Shown here in pieces: positions 24,860 to 33,977 of a stretch of DNA of 60,981 nt. The notes under the pieces are model-generated. The model was given only the letters and a program-made list of their open reading frames with translations. It ran no database searches and was not told the DNA's origin. This DNA is from an uncultured Helicobacter sp. (GTDB taxonomy: Bacteria; Campylobacterota; Campylobacteria; Campylobacterales; Helicobacteraceae): positions 1 to 60,981 of the forward strand of contig NZ_CALERY010000019.1 in the NCBI RefSeq assembly GCF_937906905.1, given 5' to 3'. Position numbers and translations under genes: made by a program. Every line of letters starts with the position of its first letter. Positions within the stretch are counted from its first letter, which is position 1.

Positions 24860-25333
24860 TTATGAGCGGCTTCCTTGCGGCTTTTGGCGGCTCTTGCGCT
24901 CATACCAAAGCCACTGCACAAGCAAAGCCCCCACACCAATATCAATGCACACATCTGCAAAGTTAAAGATCGCAAACTCAAACCAATAATGCCAATACAC
25001 ATAATCCACCACCTTGCCATACACAAAGCGGTCAATGACATTTGCAATCCCACCCCCTAGGATAAAACTAAAGCCCAGCCAATACTGCCTAAACGCCCCC
25101 CCTGCCAATGCCAAATACAAGCCCAGCCCCGCTAGTAGCGCGATTTGTATCCACTTAAGCCACCCTTGCAAAAATGCAAACATCGAAAACGCCACGCCAT
25201 CATTATAAACAAGCACGATAGAAATCGCCCTGCTCTCCCAGCGAAATCCTTCTAACACCTGCAGCTTTAGCCACTGATCCAGCGCGATCACTCCCACGAC
25301 AATGCCAAAAAACAGCCCCGCACGAAGTCTCAT
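24860..25333 (-). CDS. lspA: Lipoprotein signal peptidase (signal peptidase II)
   Basis: A 157-residue inner membrane aspartic peptidase that cleaves prolipoproteins before the lipidated Cys. Four hydrophobic helices are seen. The catalytic Asp pair is D101 in GGGIANVIDRF and D127 in FNFADVCIDIG. The frame opens at a GTG (25342) directly after the glmM stop; the ATG at 25333 is chosen because it begins the first helix. It follows glmM, as I recall in H. pylori. Confidence 0.95.
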   Translation of the reverse strand: MRLRAGLFFGIVVGVIALDQWLKLQVLEGFRWESRAISIVLVYNDGVAFSMFAFLQGWLKWIQIALLAGLGLYLALAGGAFRQYWLGFSFILGGGIANVIDRFVYGKVVDYVYWHYWFEFAIFNFADVCIDIGVGALLVQWLWYERKSRQKPQGSRS

Positions 25334-25342
25334 ACACTGCAC

Positions 25343-26737
25343 CTACACAAGCTTTGAGCGCAAAAAGCCCTCTAACTCTTTTGCCGCAGATTCTATCGCT
25401 TCACTCTCCTTGCCCTCCACCAAAATACGCAAAATATGCTCCGTGCCAGAGTAGCGGATAAGCGTGCGCATACCTGATTTTTCTATCTGCTTGCATAGCT
25501 CGCTAAAGCCAGAGATGGATTCTAGGGGCGTTTTTTCAAGCACTTTTAGATTGATAAGCTTTTGCGGATAGAGTGTGAAGGGATTTAGAGCTTGATGGCT
25601 TGAAGTTTTCTTGCGCAGCACTAGTGCCATCACCGCAATCGCGCTCATCAGCCCATCGCCCGTGGTGGAGTAGTCGCTAAAGATAATATGCCCACTTTGC
25701 TCTCCGCCAAAATTGCTGCCATACTTTTTCATCGCATCAAAGACATATTTATCCCCCACATCGCACCGCTGCAAGCCTATCTTATGCCTAGCCAGAAACT
25801 CTTCTAGTGCGAGATTGCTCATTTGCGTAGCGATGATGGTGCTAGATTCTAGCTCGCCAATGGAGCGCATATACTCCCCAAGCGCGCCTAGCAAAATATC
25901 GCCGTGAATAATCTTACCCATATTATCGACCACCACAAGCCTATCCGCATCGCCATCAAGCGCGAAGCCAATATCCGCGCGATATTTGAGCACTTCATTT
26001 GCTAGATCTTGGGGGTGCATAGCCCCACACTGCTCGTTGATATTAAAGCCATTTGGGGTGTTGTTTATCACCACTACATCTGCCCCCAGCTCGCGGAAAA
26101 TCGTAGGCGCGACCTTGTAGGCTGCTCCATTAGCGCAGTCAAGCACGATACGCAAGCCTTGCAGGGTCAGCTCTTTGGGAAAAGAATTTTTAATATGCAC
26201 GATATAGCGACCTATCACATCATCAATGCGCTTGGAGCTGCCGATCTCCTGTCCTATCTTGTGGCTTTGGGCTAGCAGCTGCTTGTCGTGGTAGATTCTC
26301 TCTATCTGTGCTTCAGCTTTTTCATCAAGCTTATTACCAAAACGATCGAAAAACTTTATCCCATTATCATCAAATGGATTATGACTCGCACTTATCATAA
26401 TCCCCGCATCACAGCGCATATCCGCGGTGAGAAAGGCTATGGCAGGGGTAGGCATAGGACCTACTTGTATGACATCATACCCCACTGAAGTAAGCGCACT
26501 TACTAGGGCGTTTTCTATCATATAGCCACTGCGGCGCGTGTCTTTGCCAAGTAGAATCTTATTGCTTGAGCGAATGTTTTTCTGCCTAGCAAGATCGCGG
26601 AAATACAGCCCCACAGCGATACCTAGCTCAATGCAAAATGCCGGCGTAAGAAAGCTTCCTGCCCTGCCGCGCACACCATCAGTGCCAAAGATTTTGGCTA
26701 GATTTTGGGATTTTGTTGATAAAGTTTTTTTACTCAT
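25343..26737 (-). CDS. glmM: Phosphoglucosamine mutase
   Basis: A 464-residue enzyme that converts glucosamine-6-phosphate to glucosamine-1-phosphate for UDP-GlcNAc, peptidoglycan and LPS. It has N-terminal KIFGTDGVRG, phosphoserine S118 in ISASHNPFDDNG, the metal loop ALDGDADRL, the sugar loop GGEQSGH and the phosphate loop RYSGTEHILRI. In H. pylori this gene was once called ureC. It is divergent from rpsT and abuts lspA. Confidence 0.97.
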   Translation of the reverse strand: MSKKTLSTKSQNLAKIFGTDGVRGRAGSFLTPAFCIELGIAVGLYFRDLARQKNIRSSNKILLGKDTRRSGYMIENALVSALTSVGYDVIQVGPMPTPAIAFLTADMRCDAGIMISASHNPFDDNGIKFFDRFGNKLDEKAEAQIERIYHDKQLLAQSHKIGQEIGSSKRIDDVIGRYIVHIKNSFPKELTLQGLRIVLDCANGAAYKVAPTIFRELGADVVVINNTPNGFNINEQCGAMHPQDLANEVLKYRADIGFALDGDADRLVVVDNMGKIIHGDILLGALGEYMRSIGELESSTIIATQMSNLALEEFLARHKIGLQRCDVGDKYVFDAMKKYGSNFGGEQSGHIIFSDYSTTGDGLMSAIAVMALVLRKKTSSHQALNPFTLYPQKLINLKVLEKTPLESISGFSELCKQIEKSGMRTLIRYSGTEHILRILVEGKESEAIESAAKELEGFLRSKLV

Positions 26738-26840
26738 TTAGCACTACTCCTGCTTCACTTGCCCATGGGGATTAAACTGCTTTTAAATAAAAACTAGGCA
26801 CAATAATGCCCTAAAATTTTTTACAAAAGGATTAAAAAAT

Positions 26841-27113
26841 ATGGCAAACCACAAGTCCGCAGAGAAGAGAATCCGCCAGACAGAGAGGCGCACAGAGCGC
26901 AACCGCTACTACCGCACGAGAATCAAAAATATCATTAAAGCAGTGCGTGAGAGTGTGGCAAACAATGACCTGCCAAAAGCACAAGAAGCCTTTAAAATCG
27001 CCAACAAAGAGCTGCATAAATTTGTCAGCAAAGGCATTGTGAAGAAAAATACTGCCGCACGCAAAGTCAGTCGCCTTAACGCCGCTGTTAAAAAACTCGC
27101 CCAATCTGCTTAA
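26841..27113 (+). CDS. rpsT: 30S ribosomal protein bS20
   Basis: A 90-residue, strongly basic three-helix protein (MANHKSAEKRIRQTERRTERN, GIVKKNTAARKVSRL). It binds 16S rRNA early in assembly. AAAGGATT precedes the ATG. It lies 43 bp before prfA. Confidence 0.96.
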   Translation: MANHKSAEKRIRQTERRTERNRYYRTRIKNIIKAVRESVANNDLPKAQEAFKIANKELHKFVSKGIVKKNTAARKVSRLNAAVKKLAQSA

Positions 27114-27156
27114 TCCCCTAGCTTTTGCCTAGGCTTTCTCAAGGGTTATAAATTTT

Positions 27157-28221
27157 ATGCTTAGTGATACACTGCGCCCCATTATCGCGCGTTATGATGA
27201 GATAAGCGATCTGCTCTCTCGCCCAGAGATAGTGGCAGATGTCAAGCAGCTAACCGCCCTTAGCAAGGAGCAAAGCCAAATCCAAGAGATCACGCAGCAA
27301 GCTAGAATCTATCTCGCCACCCTAGAATCCATACAAGAAAACAAGCTACTTTTAGAAGACAAAGAGTTAAGCGAGCTTGCTAAAGAAGAGCTAAAATCCC
27401 TAGAATCCACAAAAACAGAGCTAGAAGAGCACTTGCGATTGCTACTAATCCCCAAAGACCCAAATGATGATAAAAATATTTATCTCGAGCTACGCGCAGG
27501 CACAGGTGGCGATGAGGCTGGGATTTTTGTAGGAGACTTGTTCCGCGCATATTGCCGCTATGCAGATACAAAGGGCTGGAAGGTAGAGATTATCAGCTCA
27601 AGTGAGAATGATGTGGGCGGATATAAGGAAATTATCGCACTCATCAAAGGCTCTGGCGTTTTCTCTAAGCTCAAGTTTGAAGGCGGCACACACCGCGTCC
27701 AGCGCGTCCCTCAAACTGAATCTCAAGGTAGAATCCACACTTCTGCTATCACTGTGGCGATTATGCCAGAGGTCGATGATGTAGAGATCACCATTAACCC
27801 AAATGACTTGCGTATAGAAGTCTTCCGCGCAGGCGGACACGGCGGACAATGTGTCAATACCACGGATTCTGCGGTGCGTATCACACATATCCCCACAGGC
27901 ATTAGCGTCTCTATGCAAGATGAGAAATCCCAGCACAAAAACAAAGACAAAGCGATGAAGATTCTAAAGGCTAGAATCTATGAAGCCCAGCTTGCCGAGC
28001 AAATGGCGCAAAACTCTCAAGCGCGCAAAGACCAAGTAGGAAGCGGGGATAGAAGCGAGCGCATACGCACTTACAACTACCCGCAAAATCGCCTAACCGA
28101 TCATCGTATCAACACCACGCTATACAGCCTAGAAGAAATAATGCTCTCTGGTAATTTAGATTCTATCATCGACCCTTTGATAGCCCACGCGCAATCGCTT
28201 GCCCTAAGTGCGCAAGAATAG
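27157..28221 (+). CDS. prfA: Peptide chain release factor 1
   Basis: A 354-residue RF1 that ends translation at UAA and UAG. The GGQ motif sits in FRAGGHGGQCVNTTDSAVR, the N-terminal coiled helices run to about 100, and the C-terminal QNRLTDHRI box is intact. RF1 rather than RF2 is judged from length, lack of a programmed frameshift and the rpsT-prfA neighbourhood. Confidence 0.93.
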   Translation: MLSDTLRPIIARYDEISDLLSRPEIVADVKQLTALSKEQSQIQEITQQARIYLATLESIQENKLLLEDKELSELAKEELKSLESTKTELEEHLRLLLIPKDPNDDKNIYLELRAGTGGDEAGIFVGDLFRAYCRYADTKGWKVEIISSSENDVGGYKEIIALIKGSGVFSKLKFEGGTHRVQRVPQTESQGRIHTSAITVAIMPEVDDVEITINPNDLRIEVFRAGGHGGQCVNTTDSAVRITHIPTGISVSMQDEKSQHKNKDKAMKILKARIYEAQLAEQMAQNSQARKDQVGSGDRSERIRTYNYPQNRLTDHRINTTLYSLEEIMLSGNLDSIIDPLIAHAQSLALSAQE

Positions 28222-28530
28222 TGGCACATACACTTCTTATCTTTCCATGTCTCTTGCGCGTATAAAAAAGCTTAAAATTTTGGATATGTTGCTGGATTTG
28301 TTTGGGTTGTGTGCTTATTTTTGTTCCCAATCTATGATTGTTGTCCTTTTTATAAGGAAGCAAATTTTTCTTTTTATGCCTAAAAATAGGCAAAGCTCTT
28401 GACTATTTTTAGTATTTTTGTCTATAATCTCGGCTCAAATTTGACACATTGCATTGCAGTGGGTTCTTTAAGACAGAAACCAGAGAATCTTTGTTTTAAA
28501 GTTTGACAAATTTATATACGAGGAAAATCT
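28222..28530. other. Intergenic leader of the S10 operon
   Basis: This 309-bp AT-rich gap after prfA holds no gene that I can support. It contains a 6-bp hairpin TGCCTA/TAGGCA (28377-28392), the near-consensus promoter at 28399-28428 and a leader of about 95 nt before rpsJ. No classical L4-type leader structure was recognised by eye. Confidence 0.6.
28399..28428 (+). promoter_or_regulatory. Near-consensus sigma-70 promoter of the ribosomal operon
   Basis: TTGACT (28399-28404), an 18-nt spacer and TATAAT (28423-28428). A -35 this good is unusual in Campylobacterota and fits the high expression of the 20-plus genes downstream. Confidence 0.75.
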
Positions 28531-28842
28531 ATGGAAAAAATTCGATTGAAGCTCAAAGCCTATGATCATCGGGTTCTTGACAGGTCGGTTACTTCTATTG
28601 TCGAGGCTGTGAAGCGCACTGGATCAGAGATATGTGGTCCTATCCCATTGCCTACCAGAAGCAGAAAATACACCGTGCTTCGTTCTCCGCATGTCAATAA
28701 AGATTCTCGAGAGCAGTTCGAGATTCGAGTTCATACGAGGATTATCGACATCATGTCTGCTACACCCGATACGGTAGAGGGACTGATGAAGCTTGATTTG
28801 GCTCCAGAAGTTGATGTAGAAGTAACTTCTATGAGTAAATAG
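28531..28842 (+). CDS. rpsJ: 30S ribosomal protein uS10
   Basis: A 103-residue uS10 with IRLKLKAYDHRVLDRS, GPIPLPTRSRKYTVLRSPHVNK and DLAPEVDVEV. It is a 30S head protein and also the NusE antitermination factor. It is the first gene of the operon; GAGGAAAA precedes the ATG. Confidence 0.98.
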   Translation: MEKIRLKLKAYDHRVLDRSVTSIVEAVKRTGSEICGPIPLPTRSRKYTVLRSPHVNKDSREQFEIRVHTRIIDIMSATPDTVEGLMKLDLAPEVDVEVTSMSK

Positions 28843-28873
28843 CGTCGAGTGATATATTATTTAAGGAAAGAGA

Positions 28874-29452
28874 ATGGAATTTTTGGCACAAAAAATAGGG
28901 ATGAGTAGAACGGTCGGTAAGACAAGCACCCCTGTTACACTTTTGAAAGTATTAAACACAAAGGTATGTGAGCTAAAAGAGGGTGGGCAAGCCATAGTTG
29001 CATATCCCAGAGGTAAAGCCCAAAGTAAGTCTATTGCTGGGCAGCAAAAAAAATACAATCTCAGCAAGGAATATAATCGCTTTGCTACGCTTCGTGTTGC
29101 GAATACTGAGGTTGGTGATTTGGATATATCTGCACTTGAATCTGCACAGCGTCTTAAAGCCTCGTTTATGACGAAAGGTCGCGGATTTAGCGGTGCGATG
29201 AAGCGCTGGAATTTTCAGGGCGGTCCTGCTGCTCATGGAAGTAGATTTCACAGACGACTAGGATCTATTGGGAATCGTGAGTGGCCAGGGCGTGTGCAGC
29301 CGGGTAAAAAAATGGCAGGACATTATGGAAATGAGAAAGTAACAGTGCAAGCCCAGGTTGTATCTTTCGATAAGGAAAATGGGATTCTCGTGCTCAAAGG
29401 CTCTGTTGCTGGATACAATGGCGCATTTGGCAAGATTACTATTATCAAATAA
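28874..29452 (+). CDS. rplC: 50S ribosomal protein uL3
   Basis: A 192-residue uL3. The internal loop carries KGRGFSGAMKRWNFQGGPAAHGSRFHR, which reaches toward the peptidyl transferase centre. The C-terminal fold is complete (GVAGYNGAFGKI-like end). It is an early 50S assembly protein, second in the operon. Confidence 0.98.
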   Translation: MEFLAQKIGMSRTVGKTSTPVTLLKVLNTKVCELKEGGQAIVAYPRGKAQSKSIAGQQKKYNLSKEYNRFATLRVANTEVGDLDISALESAQRLKASFMTKGRGFSGAMKRWNFQGGPAAHGSRFHRRLGSIGNREWPGRVQPGKKMAGHYGNEKVTVQAQVVSFDKENGILVLKGSVAGYNGAFGKITIIK

Positions 29453-29461
29453 GGGTGAAAA

Positions 29462-30091
29462 ATGAGCAGTGCGATAGTATTGGATAAATCGTTTAAAAAG
29501 GCAAGTGAAATTGCTTTGCCTGAGAGCTACAAGGGGATTAAAGAGCATAATCTCTATCTATATGTTAAGTCGTATCTGGCTTCTTTGCGCGCAAACAATG
29601 CGAAAGCAAAAAAGCGCGGCGAAGTGAGCGGTGGCGGCAAAAAGCCATGGGCGCAAAAGGGTGGAGGTCGTGCTCGTGCAGGAAGTATTACATCTCCAGT
29701 ATTTGTTGGTGGTGGTGTAGCTCATGGTCCTAGCAACGATAGAAACTACGAGCTAAAGATCAACAAAAAGCAAAAACGCCTTGCGCTTGAGTATGCAATG
29801 AAGCAGAAGGCAGACACCGGCAAACTATATGTTGTAGATTCTCTAAGTATTGCTAGTGGAAAGACAAAAGATGCAAATGTAGTGCTTAAGGGCATTGGTG
29901 AAAGGAGCGTGCTGCTTGTCGCTCAATCAATCCAGGATGAGAAGACATTTCTGGCATATCGTAATTTGCAGAATTGCTACTTTATCGAAGCAAGTGAGAT
30001 GAATGCTTATCTTGTGGCTGCCTTTCATGCTGTTGTGATAGAAAAGCCCGTCTTGGAAGCATTTTTAGATTCTGGAAATAAGGGGAAATAA
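29462..30091 (+). CDS. rplD: 50S ribosomal protein uL4
   Basis: A 209-residue uL4. The exit-tunnel loop is visible (AKKRGEVSGGGKKPWAQKGGGRARAGS), and the C-terminal NTE-type core follows. In other bacteria L4 can repress its own operon; no such site was identified here. Its stop abuts rplW. Confidence 0.98.
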   Translation: MSSAIVLDKSFKKASEIALPESYKGIKEHNLYLYVKSYLASLRANNAKAKKRGEVSGGGKKPWAQKGGGRARAGSITSPVFVGGGVAHGPSNDRNYELKINKKQKRLALEYAMKQKADTGKLYVVDSLSIASGKTKDANVVLKGIGERSVLLVAQSIQDEKTFLAYRNLQNCYFIEASEMNAYLVAAFHAVVIEKPVLEAFLDSGNKGK

Positions 30092-30397
30092 ATGGCTGAT
30101 ATAACAGATATTAAATCCATTCTCTACACAGAGAAGTCATTATCGCTTCAAGAGAGCGGGGTTTTGGTTGTGCAAACATCGACACGCGTTACAAAAAATC
30201 AACTCAAAGAGGTCTTTAGAGAATATTTTGGTGTGGTTCCAGTGAAAATTAATTCCTTGCGCCAAGATGGTAAGGTTAAACGCTCGATAAAGAGAGGCAG
30301 CAATGGAACTCAAAAATTTTATGGGCAGCGAAGCTCTTACAAGAAATTTTATGTGAAGATTCCAGAGGGTGCGAAGATTGATTCGCTCACAGCATAG
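30092..30397 (+). CDS. rplW: 50S ribosomal protein uL23
   Basis: A 101-residue uL23 (IKSILYTEKSLSL, YFGVVPVKINSLR). It lies at the tunnel exit and docks trigger factor and SRP. It starts directly after the rplD stop, suggesting coupled translation. Confidence 0.97.
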   Translation: MADITDIKSILYTEKSLSLQESGVLVVQTSTRVTKNQLKEVFREYFGVVPVKINSLRQDGKVKRSIKRGSNGTQKFYGQRSSYKKFYVKIPEGAKIDSLTA

Positions 30398-30408
30398 AGG
30401 AGTAGAGT

Positions 30409-31236
30409 ATGGCAATTAAGACATATAAACCATATACCCCAAGTCGTAGGTTTATGAGCAATCTCAGCTCAAGTGATATTACGGCAAAGCCAAGTGTTAG
30501 AAAGCTTTTGATTAAACTCCCTGTATCTGCAGGTAGAAATAACAATGGTCGAATAACCAGCCGCCACAAAGAGGGTGGGGCTAAGCGTTTGTATCGTGTT
30601 ATTGATTTTAAGCGTAATAAATTTAATATCCAAGGGCGTGTTGTGGCTATTGAATACGATCCATATCGAAATTGTCGTATAGCACTAATCACCTATCCCG
30701 ATGGAGATAAGCGTTATATTTTGCAGCCCAGCGGCTTGCAAGTTGGTGATGTAGTCATTGCAGCAGAATCTGGTCTTGATATCAAAACTGGATATGCAAT
30801 GAAGCTTAAAAATATTCCAATTGGCACAATCGTGCATAATATAGAAATGCATCCAGGCGCTGGCGGTCAGCTCGCTCGAAGTGCTGGGTCTAGTGCGCAA
30901 ATTATGGGGCGTGAGAACAAATACATCATCTTGCGCTTACCAAGTGGAGAAATGCGTTATATCTTAGATGAGTGTATGGCGACAATAGGTGTTGTAGGGA
31001 ATGAAGACTTTATTAATATTTCAATTGGTAAAGCTGGACGCAATAGGCATTTGGGTATTCGCCCACAAACAAGAGGTAGCGCAATGAACCCTGTGGATCA
31101 CCCACATGGTGGTGGTGAGGGAAAAACTGGTTCGAGCGGTCATCCGGTTTCACCTTGGGGAACGCCTGCTAAGGGGTATAAAACTCGTCGCAAAAAAGCA
31201 AGTGATAAGCTAATTATCTCAAGAAAGAAGAAGTAA
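30409..31236 (+). CDS. rplB: 50S ribosomal protein uL2
   Basis: A 275-residue uL2. It has GRNNNGRITSRHKEGG, and the C-terminal MNPVDHPHGGGEGKTG loop carries the conserved His near the peptidyl transferase centre. It is needed for subunit association. Length is standard. Confidence 0.98.
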   Translation: MAIKTYKPYTPSRRFMSNLSSSDITAKPSVRKLLIKLPVSAGRNNNGRITSRHKEGGAKRLYRVIDFKRNKFNIQGRVVAIEYDPYRNCRIALITYPDGDKRYILQPSGLQVGDVVIAAESGLDIKTGYAMKLKNIPIGTIVHNIEMHPGAGGQLARSAGSSAQIMGRENKYIILRLPSGEMRYILDECMATIGVVGNEDFINISIGKAGRNRHLGIRPQTRGSAMNPVDHPHGGGEGKTGSSGHPVSPWGTPAKGYKTRRKKASDKLIISRKKK

Positions 31237-31245
31237 GGAATAGAT

Positions 31246-31527
31246 ATGGCAAGATCAATTAGAAAGGGTCCTTTTATTGATGGTCATTTAGCGAAAAAAG
31301 TAGCTAAATCTAAAGAAGCAAAAGACAATAAGCCTATAAAAACTTGGTCTAGAAGAAGCACTATCCTGCCAGACATGATAGGCTTGACATTCAATGTTCA
31401 TAATGGGCGTGCGTTTGTTCCTGTATATGTTACCGAGAATCATGTGGGCTATAAGCTAGGTGAGTTTGCTCCTACGCGAACTTTCAAGGGGCACAAAGGC
31501 AGTGTCCAGAAAAAGATAGGGAAGTAG
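31246..31527 (+). CDS. rpsS: 30S ribosomal protein uS19
   Basis: A 93-residue uS19 (MARSIRKGPFIDGHL, TWSRRSTILPDMIG, GHKLGEFAPTRTF-type end). It is a 30S head protein that contacts uS13 and the intersubunit bridge. Confidence 0.98.
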   Translation: MARSIRKGPFIDGHLAKKVAKSKEAKDNKPIKTWSRRSTILPDMIGLTFNVHNGRAFVPVYVTENHVGYKLGEFAPTRTFKGHKGSVQKKIGK

Positions 31528-31536
31528 GGGTGAAAG

Positions 31537-32028
31537 ATGAGTAGAGCATTGTTGCGTTTTATTAGACTATCTCCAACGAAAGCGCGTTTGGTGGCTCGTG
31601 AAGTGCAAGGAATGAATGCTGAGCTTGCACTTGCAAGTTTGGAATTTACTCCAAATAAGGCTGCCAAAGTTATCTATAAGGTCATCGCTTCTGCTGTCGC
31701 GAATGGCTCTTATGAGGCAAAAAATGTGATTGTGCATTCTTGCCGTGTGGATGCTGGTCCTGTGCTAAGAAGATTTATGCCAAGAGCAAGAGGGCGTGCG
31801 ACACCTATACGAAAACCCACTTCCCATGTGCTTGTGGAGGTTCTAACACAGGCTGAAGTCGATTCGTTAAAGGTTAAGAACTCAAAGTCTCGAGGAGTTC
31901 TTGCTAAGGAGCAAGGCAAATCAGCTAAACCTGCTACTAAGGAAAAAGAAGGTGTAACTTCTAAGAAAAGAGTTACCCCAAAAGCACCAGCTAAGAAACC
32001 AAGCGTTAAATCAGAAACTAAGGAATAA
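31537..32028 (+). CDS. rplV: 50S ribosomal protein uL22 with long basic tail
   Basis: A 163-residue uL22. The core (RLSPTKARLVAREVQGM, VDAGPVLRRFMPRARGRATPI) ends near residue 112. The remaining 50 or so residues form a Lys/Pro/Ala/Ser-rich tail (SAKPATKEKEG, KKRVTPKAPAKK). Typical uL22 is about 110-120 residues, so the tail is an extension. The beta-hairpin lines the exit tunnel. Confidence 0.96.
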   Translation: MSRALLRFIRLSPTKARLVAREVQGMNAELALASLEFTPNKAAKVIYKVIASAVANGSYEAKNVIVHSCRVDAGPVLRRFMPRARGRATPIRKPTSHVLVEVLTQAEVDSLKVKNSKSRGVLAKEQGKSAKPATKEKEGVTSKKRVTPKAPAKKPSVKSETKE

Positions 32029-32033
32029 AAGCC

Positions 32034-32741
32034 ATGGGACAAAAAGTTAATCCAATCGGACTGAGATTAGGTATCAATAGAAATTGGACTTCTCGTTGGT
32101 TTCCTAATACCAAGGTGGCTCCTGCTAATATTGTCGAGGATCATACTATTAGAAAGTTCTTGAAAAAGGAGTTATATTATGCGGGCATTAGTGAGATTGT
32201 TATCGAGCGAGCAGCAAGCAAGATCCGTATAACTGTGGTAGCAGCACGCCCAGGGCTCATCATAGGCAAGAAAGGTGCAGATATTGAGCTTAAGCGCGAG
32301 GCGTTAAAGCAACTTATCAAAAAAGATGTGTCAATTAACATCAAGGAGGTCAAAAGACCACAGGCTAATGCGCAGCTTGCGGCAGAAAATGTGGCTATGC
32401 AGCTTGAAAAGCGTGTTGCATTTAGGCGTGCTATGAAAAAGGTTATGCAGGCAGCAATGAAGTCTGGTGCTCGGGGCGTAAAAATTAAGGTTTCTGGGCG
32501 TTTAGCAGGAGCTGAAATGGCTCGAACAGAGTGGTATATGGAAGGTAGGGTGCCTCTCCATACGCTGCGTGCTAAAATTGACTATGGTTTTGCCGAGGCT
32601 TTTACAACCTATGGAATCATAGGGATTAAAGTGTGGATTTTTAAGGGTGAGATTTTGCAGAAAGGCATTCAGCCAGATAAGCGAGAGGATGCAGAGGATG
32701 CGAGGGAATCTCGATTGAAATCTAAGAGAGGGAGACAATAA
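32034..32741 (+). CDS. rpsC: 30S ribosomal protein uS3
   Basis: A 235-residue uS3. The KH domain carries RPGLIIGKKGADIELKRE, and the C-terminal domain carries GVKIKVSGRLAGAEMARTEW and GRVPLHTLRAKIDYG. It forms the mRNA entry site with uS4 and uS5. It is followed by uL16 after 2 bp. Confidence 0.98.
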   Translation: MGQKVNPIGLRLGINRNWTSRWFPNTKVAPANIVEDHTIRKFLKKELYYAGISEIVIERAASKIRITVVAARPGLIIGKKGADIELKREALKQLIKKDVSINIKEVKRPQANAQLAAENVAMQLEKRVAFRRAMKKVMQAAMKSGARGVKIKVSGRLAGAEMARTEWYMEGRVPLHTLRAKIDYGFAEAFTTYGIIGIKVWIFKGEILQKGIQPDKREDAEDARESRLKSKRGRQ

Positions 32742-32743
32742 TC

Positions 32744-33169
32744 ATGTTAATGCCCAAGAGGACAAAATATAGAAAGCAAATGAAAGGAAGAAATCGCGGT
32801 AAATCTATGCGCGGATCTTCTTTGGCTTATGGCAATATTGGTATTAAGGCACTTGAGCTTGGCAGAATAGATTCTCGTCAGATAGAGGCAGCGAGAATAG
32901 CGCTTACAAGACATATTAAAAGAACAGGGAAAGTATGGATACGTGTTTTTCCTGATAAGCCTCTTACTGCCAAGCCACTTGAAGTGAGAATGGGTAAAGG
33001 AAAGGGCGCTGTTGAAAAATGGGTTATGAACATTCAGCCTGGTAGAATCATCTATGAGATCATAGGTGTTGAAGAGGGAATGGCTCGAGAGGCATTAGCT
33101 TTGGCACAAAGTAAGCTTCCTTTTAAAACAAAAATCATAACTAGCGAGAGTGAAAATGAAATTTATTGA
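32744..33169 (+). CDS. rplP: 50S ribosomal protein uL16
   Basis: A 141-residue uL16 (MLMPKRTKYRKQMKGRNRGK, VFPDKPLTAKPLEVRMGKGKG). It sits near the A site and helps tRNA accommodation. The MLMPKR start matches the Helicobacter form I recall. Its end overlaps the rpmC start (33156-33169). Confidence 0.98.
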   Translation: MLMPKRTKYRKQMKGRNRGKSMRGSSLAYGNIGIKALELGRIDSRQIEAARIALTRHIKRTGKVWIRVFPDKPLTAKPLEVRMGKGKGAVEKWVMNIQPGRIIYEIIGVEEGMAREALALAQSKLPFKTKIITSESENEIY

Positions 33170-33350
33170 TTTGAAAGATAAAGACTTGGTGGAGCTCCAC
33201 AAGATGTTGAAAGACAAGAAGTCCGAGCTTTTTGAGTTGCGATTGAAGCTTAAAACAATGCATTTGACTAACCCTAATCAAATTGGGATAGTGAGAAAAG
33301 ATATTGCCAGAATCAATACGGCAATATCTGCTAAAAAGGAAAGCAAATGA
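33156..33350 (+). CDS. rpmC: 50S ribosomal protein uL29
   Basis: A 64-residue helical hairpin protein (MKFIDLKDKDLVELHKML, NPNQIGIVRKDIARINT). It lies at the tunnel exit beside uL23. The frame opens at GTG 33150, but ATG 33156 gives the standard start. It overlaps the 3' end of rplP by 14 bp and rpsQ by 4 bp. Confidence 0.95.
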   Translation: MKFIDLKDKDLVELHKMLKDKKSELFELRLKLKTMHLTNPNQIGIVRKDIARINTAISAKKESK

Positions 33351-33607
33351 ATCAAGCACAGCCACATAAAAGAATAATACAGGGCAAGATTGTTTCGATC
33401 GCTGGGGACAAAAGTGCGGTGGTTTTGGTGGAGCGTAAAGTGGTGCACCCTAAATACCGCAAAATTGTTAAGCGATTTAAGAAATACACTATTCATGATG
33501 AAAAAAATCAGGCAAAAGTAGGCGATGAAGTCGTAGCCATCGAATGTAAGCCTATTTCAAAAACTAAATCTTTTAACCTAAAAGATATTGTGTCAGTAGG
33601 AGTCTAG
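33347..33607 (+). CDS. rpsQ: 30S ribosomal protein uS17
   Basis: An 86-residue OB-fold protein (RIIQGKIVSIAGDKSAVVLVERKVVHPKYRK). It is an early 16S rRNA binder. Its start overlaps the rpmC end by 4 bp, typical of translational coupling. Confidence 0.97.
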   Translation: MNQAQPHKRIIQGKIVSIAGDKSAVVLVERKVVHPKYRKIVKRFKKYTIHDEKNQAKVGDEVVAIECKPISKTKSFNLKDIVSVGV

Positions 33608-33608
33608 T

Positions 33609-33977
33609 ATGATTCAAAGTTTTACACGATTGAATGTAGCCGACAATAGCGGTGCGAAGGAGATTATGTGTATAAAAGTGCTTGGGGGGAGCCACAAGCG
33701 TTATGCAAGCGTTGGTGATGTGATTGTCGCCTCTGTCAAAAAGGCTATTCCTAATGGGAAGGTTAAGAAAGCCCAAGTTGTAAAAGCGGTTGTGGTTAGA
33801 ACAAAAAAGGAGATCCACAGAGCAAACGGATCGTTAGTGCGATTTGATGACAATGCGGCTGTTATTTTGGATGCAAAGCGGGAGCCTATCGGGACTAGAA
33901 TCTTTGGTCCTGTTAGCAGGGAAGTTCGATATGCTAATTTTATGAAGATAGTATCATTGGCGCCGGAGGTGTTATAG
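33609..33977 (+). CDS. rplN: 50S ribosomal protein uL14
   Basis: A 122-residue uL14 (MIQSFTRLNVADNSGAKEIMCIKVLGGS, GTRIFGPVSREVR). It forms an intersubunit bridge and is the RsfS docking site. Length is exact for the family. Confidence 0.98.
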   Translation: MIQSFTRLNVADNSGAKEIMCIKVLGGSHKRYASVGDVIVASVKKAIPNGKVKKAQVVKAVVVRTKKEIHRANGSLVRFDDNAAVILDAKREPIGTRIFGPVSREVRYANFMKIVSLAPEVL

